The notes under the pieces: model-generated
The model's database searches: none
What the model saw: the letters and a program-made list of their open reading frames with translations, nothing else
Told to the model about the DNA's origin: nothing
Shown: piece after piece, positions 63,858-64,000 of the stretch
Layout of the letters: each line of letters starts with the position of its first letter
Numbering within the stretch: the stretch's first letter is position 1
Translations under genes and position numbers: made by a program
Assembly (NCBI RefSeq): GCF_900116645.1
Contig: NZ_FPBO01000028.1
Coordinates: 54,537-118,536, forward strand
Length of the DNA: 64,000 nucleotides
DNA from: Pseudoduganella namucuonensis
GTDB lineage: Bacteria > Pseudomonadota > Gammaproteobacteria > Burkholderiales > Burkholderiaceae_D
Reading direction: 5' to 3'

Positions 63858-63885
63858 TTGACAACGGTTCTGTAGGGTCTATAAT
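63858..63885 (+). promoter_or_regulatory. consensus promoter of tRNA-Gly
   Basis: Perfect TTGACA (63858-63863), 16-bp spacer and perfect TATAAT (63880-63885), 39 bp before the tRNA. One of the strongest core promoters in the window; likely also drives tRNA genes beyond the window edge. Confidence 0.9.
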
Positions 63886-63924
63886 GCTGGCCTGTTGTTG
63901 ATGACAACGCGCAGCGAGAACGAA

Positions 63925-64000
63925 GCGGGAGTAGCTCAGTTGGTAGAGCGCAACCTTGCCAAGGTTGAGGTCGAGAGTTCGAGACTCTTCTCCCGCTCCA
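63925..64000 (+). tRNA. tRNA-Gly (GCC)
   Basis: 76 nt ending on the last base of the window, with encoded CCA. Acceptor stem GCGGGAG/CTCCCGC, D loop AGCTCAGTTGGTAGAGC, anticodon GCC between CCTT and AAGG, T loop GTTCGAG. It commonly opens a Gly-Cys-Leu tRNA cluster in this position, which would lie outside. Confidence 0.97.

Overview
The window looks like a chromosomal segment of a GC-rich betaproteobacterium of the family Oxalobacteraceae (Massilia / Duganella / Pseudoduganella type). The basis is strong GC bias at third codon positions, betaproteobacterial protein sequences throughout, and the long housekeeping run yceD-rpmF-plsX-fabHDG-acpP-fabF-rpoE-rseA-degQ-lepA-lepB-rnc-era-recO-pdxJ-acpS-uvrC-pgsA-tRNA-Gly, an order usual for this family. 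The family assignment is inferred from remembered gene order and protein similarity, not from a search. I see no insertion sequence, prophage, CRISPR array or integrase.

Bases 1-10,700 form a mixed region. It starts with the 3' end of an ornithine-cyclodeaminase-type reductase gene and a PLP dehydratase. It continues with a secreted GH43-like glycosidase, a VOC protein, the RNA helicase DbpA, a Tat-exported AcpA-type phosphoesterase, initiator tRNA-Met with its promoter and terminator, a methyltransferase and several small proteins of unknown function. Bases 10,700-31,400 carry DNA repair and signalling genes: sbcC-sbcD, a membrane PAS-GGDEF diguanylate cyclase, a YcaQ-type DNA glycosylase coupled to a DUF2804 gene, a Pat-like protein acetyltransferase, a very Ala-rich DUF349 protein coupled to moaE, and clpB behind a sigma-32-like promoter.

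Bases 31,400-43,900 are accessory. They hold a 159-bp imperfect palindrome, a large STAND-type regulator, an AraC regulator divergent from an MFS exporter with rraA, a long AT-rich intergenic region, and isocitrate lyase interrupted by an in-frame TAG. Then come rlmJ with an unusual Arg/Gly/Pro-rich tail, an HDOD protein with a degenerate EAL domain, a small membrane protein, an RsmI-family methyltransferase and a Maf pyrophosphatase whose C-terminus is encoded by a repeat element.

Bases 43,900-64,000 are the conserved core run on the plus strand. It covers rRNA accumulation and L32, fatty-acid synthesis, the envelope-stress sigma factor with a recognisable sigma-E-type promoter, a periplasmic Do-type protease, LepA and signal peptidase, RNase III and Era, RecO, PdxJ/AcpS, UvrC and PgsA. 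It ends with tRNA-Gly(GCC) finishing on the last base.

No clear new multi-gene system is present. The observations most worth checking are the amber codon in aceA, the 159-bp palindrome after clpB, the dispersed GGGTCTGACCCC element that has become coding sequence at the end of maf, the 33-bp perfect inverted repeat next to tRNA-fMet, the sigma-E module with an anti-sigma lacking a membrane segment, and several tail or repeat extensions on conserved proteins.
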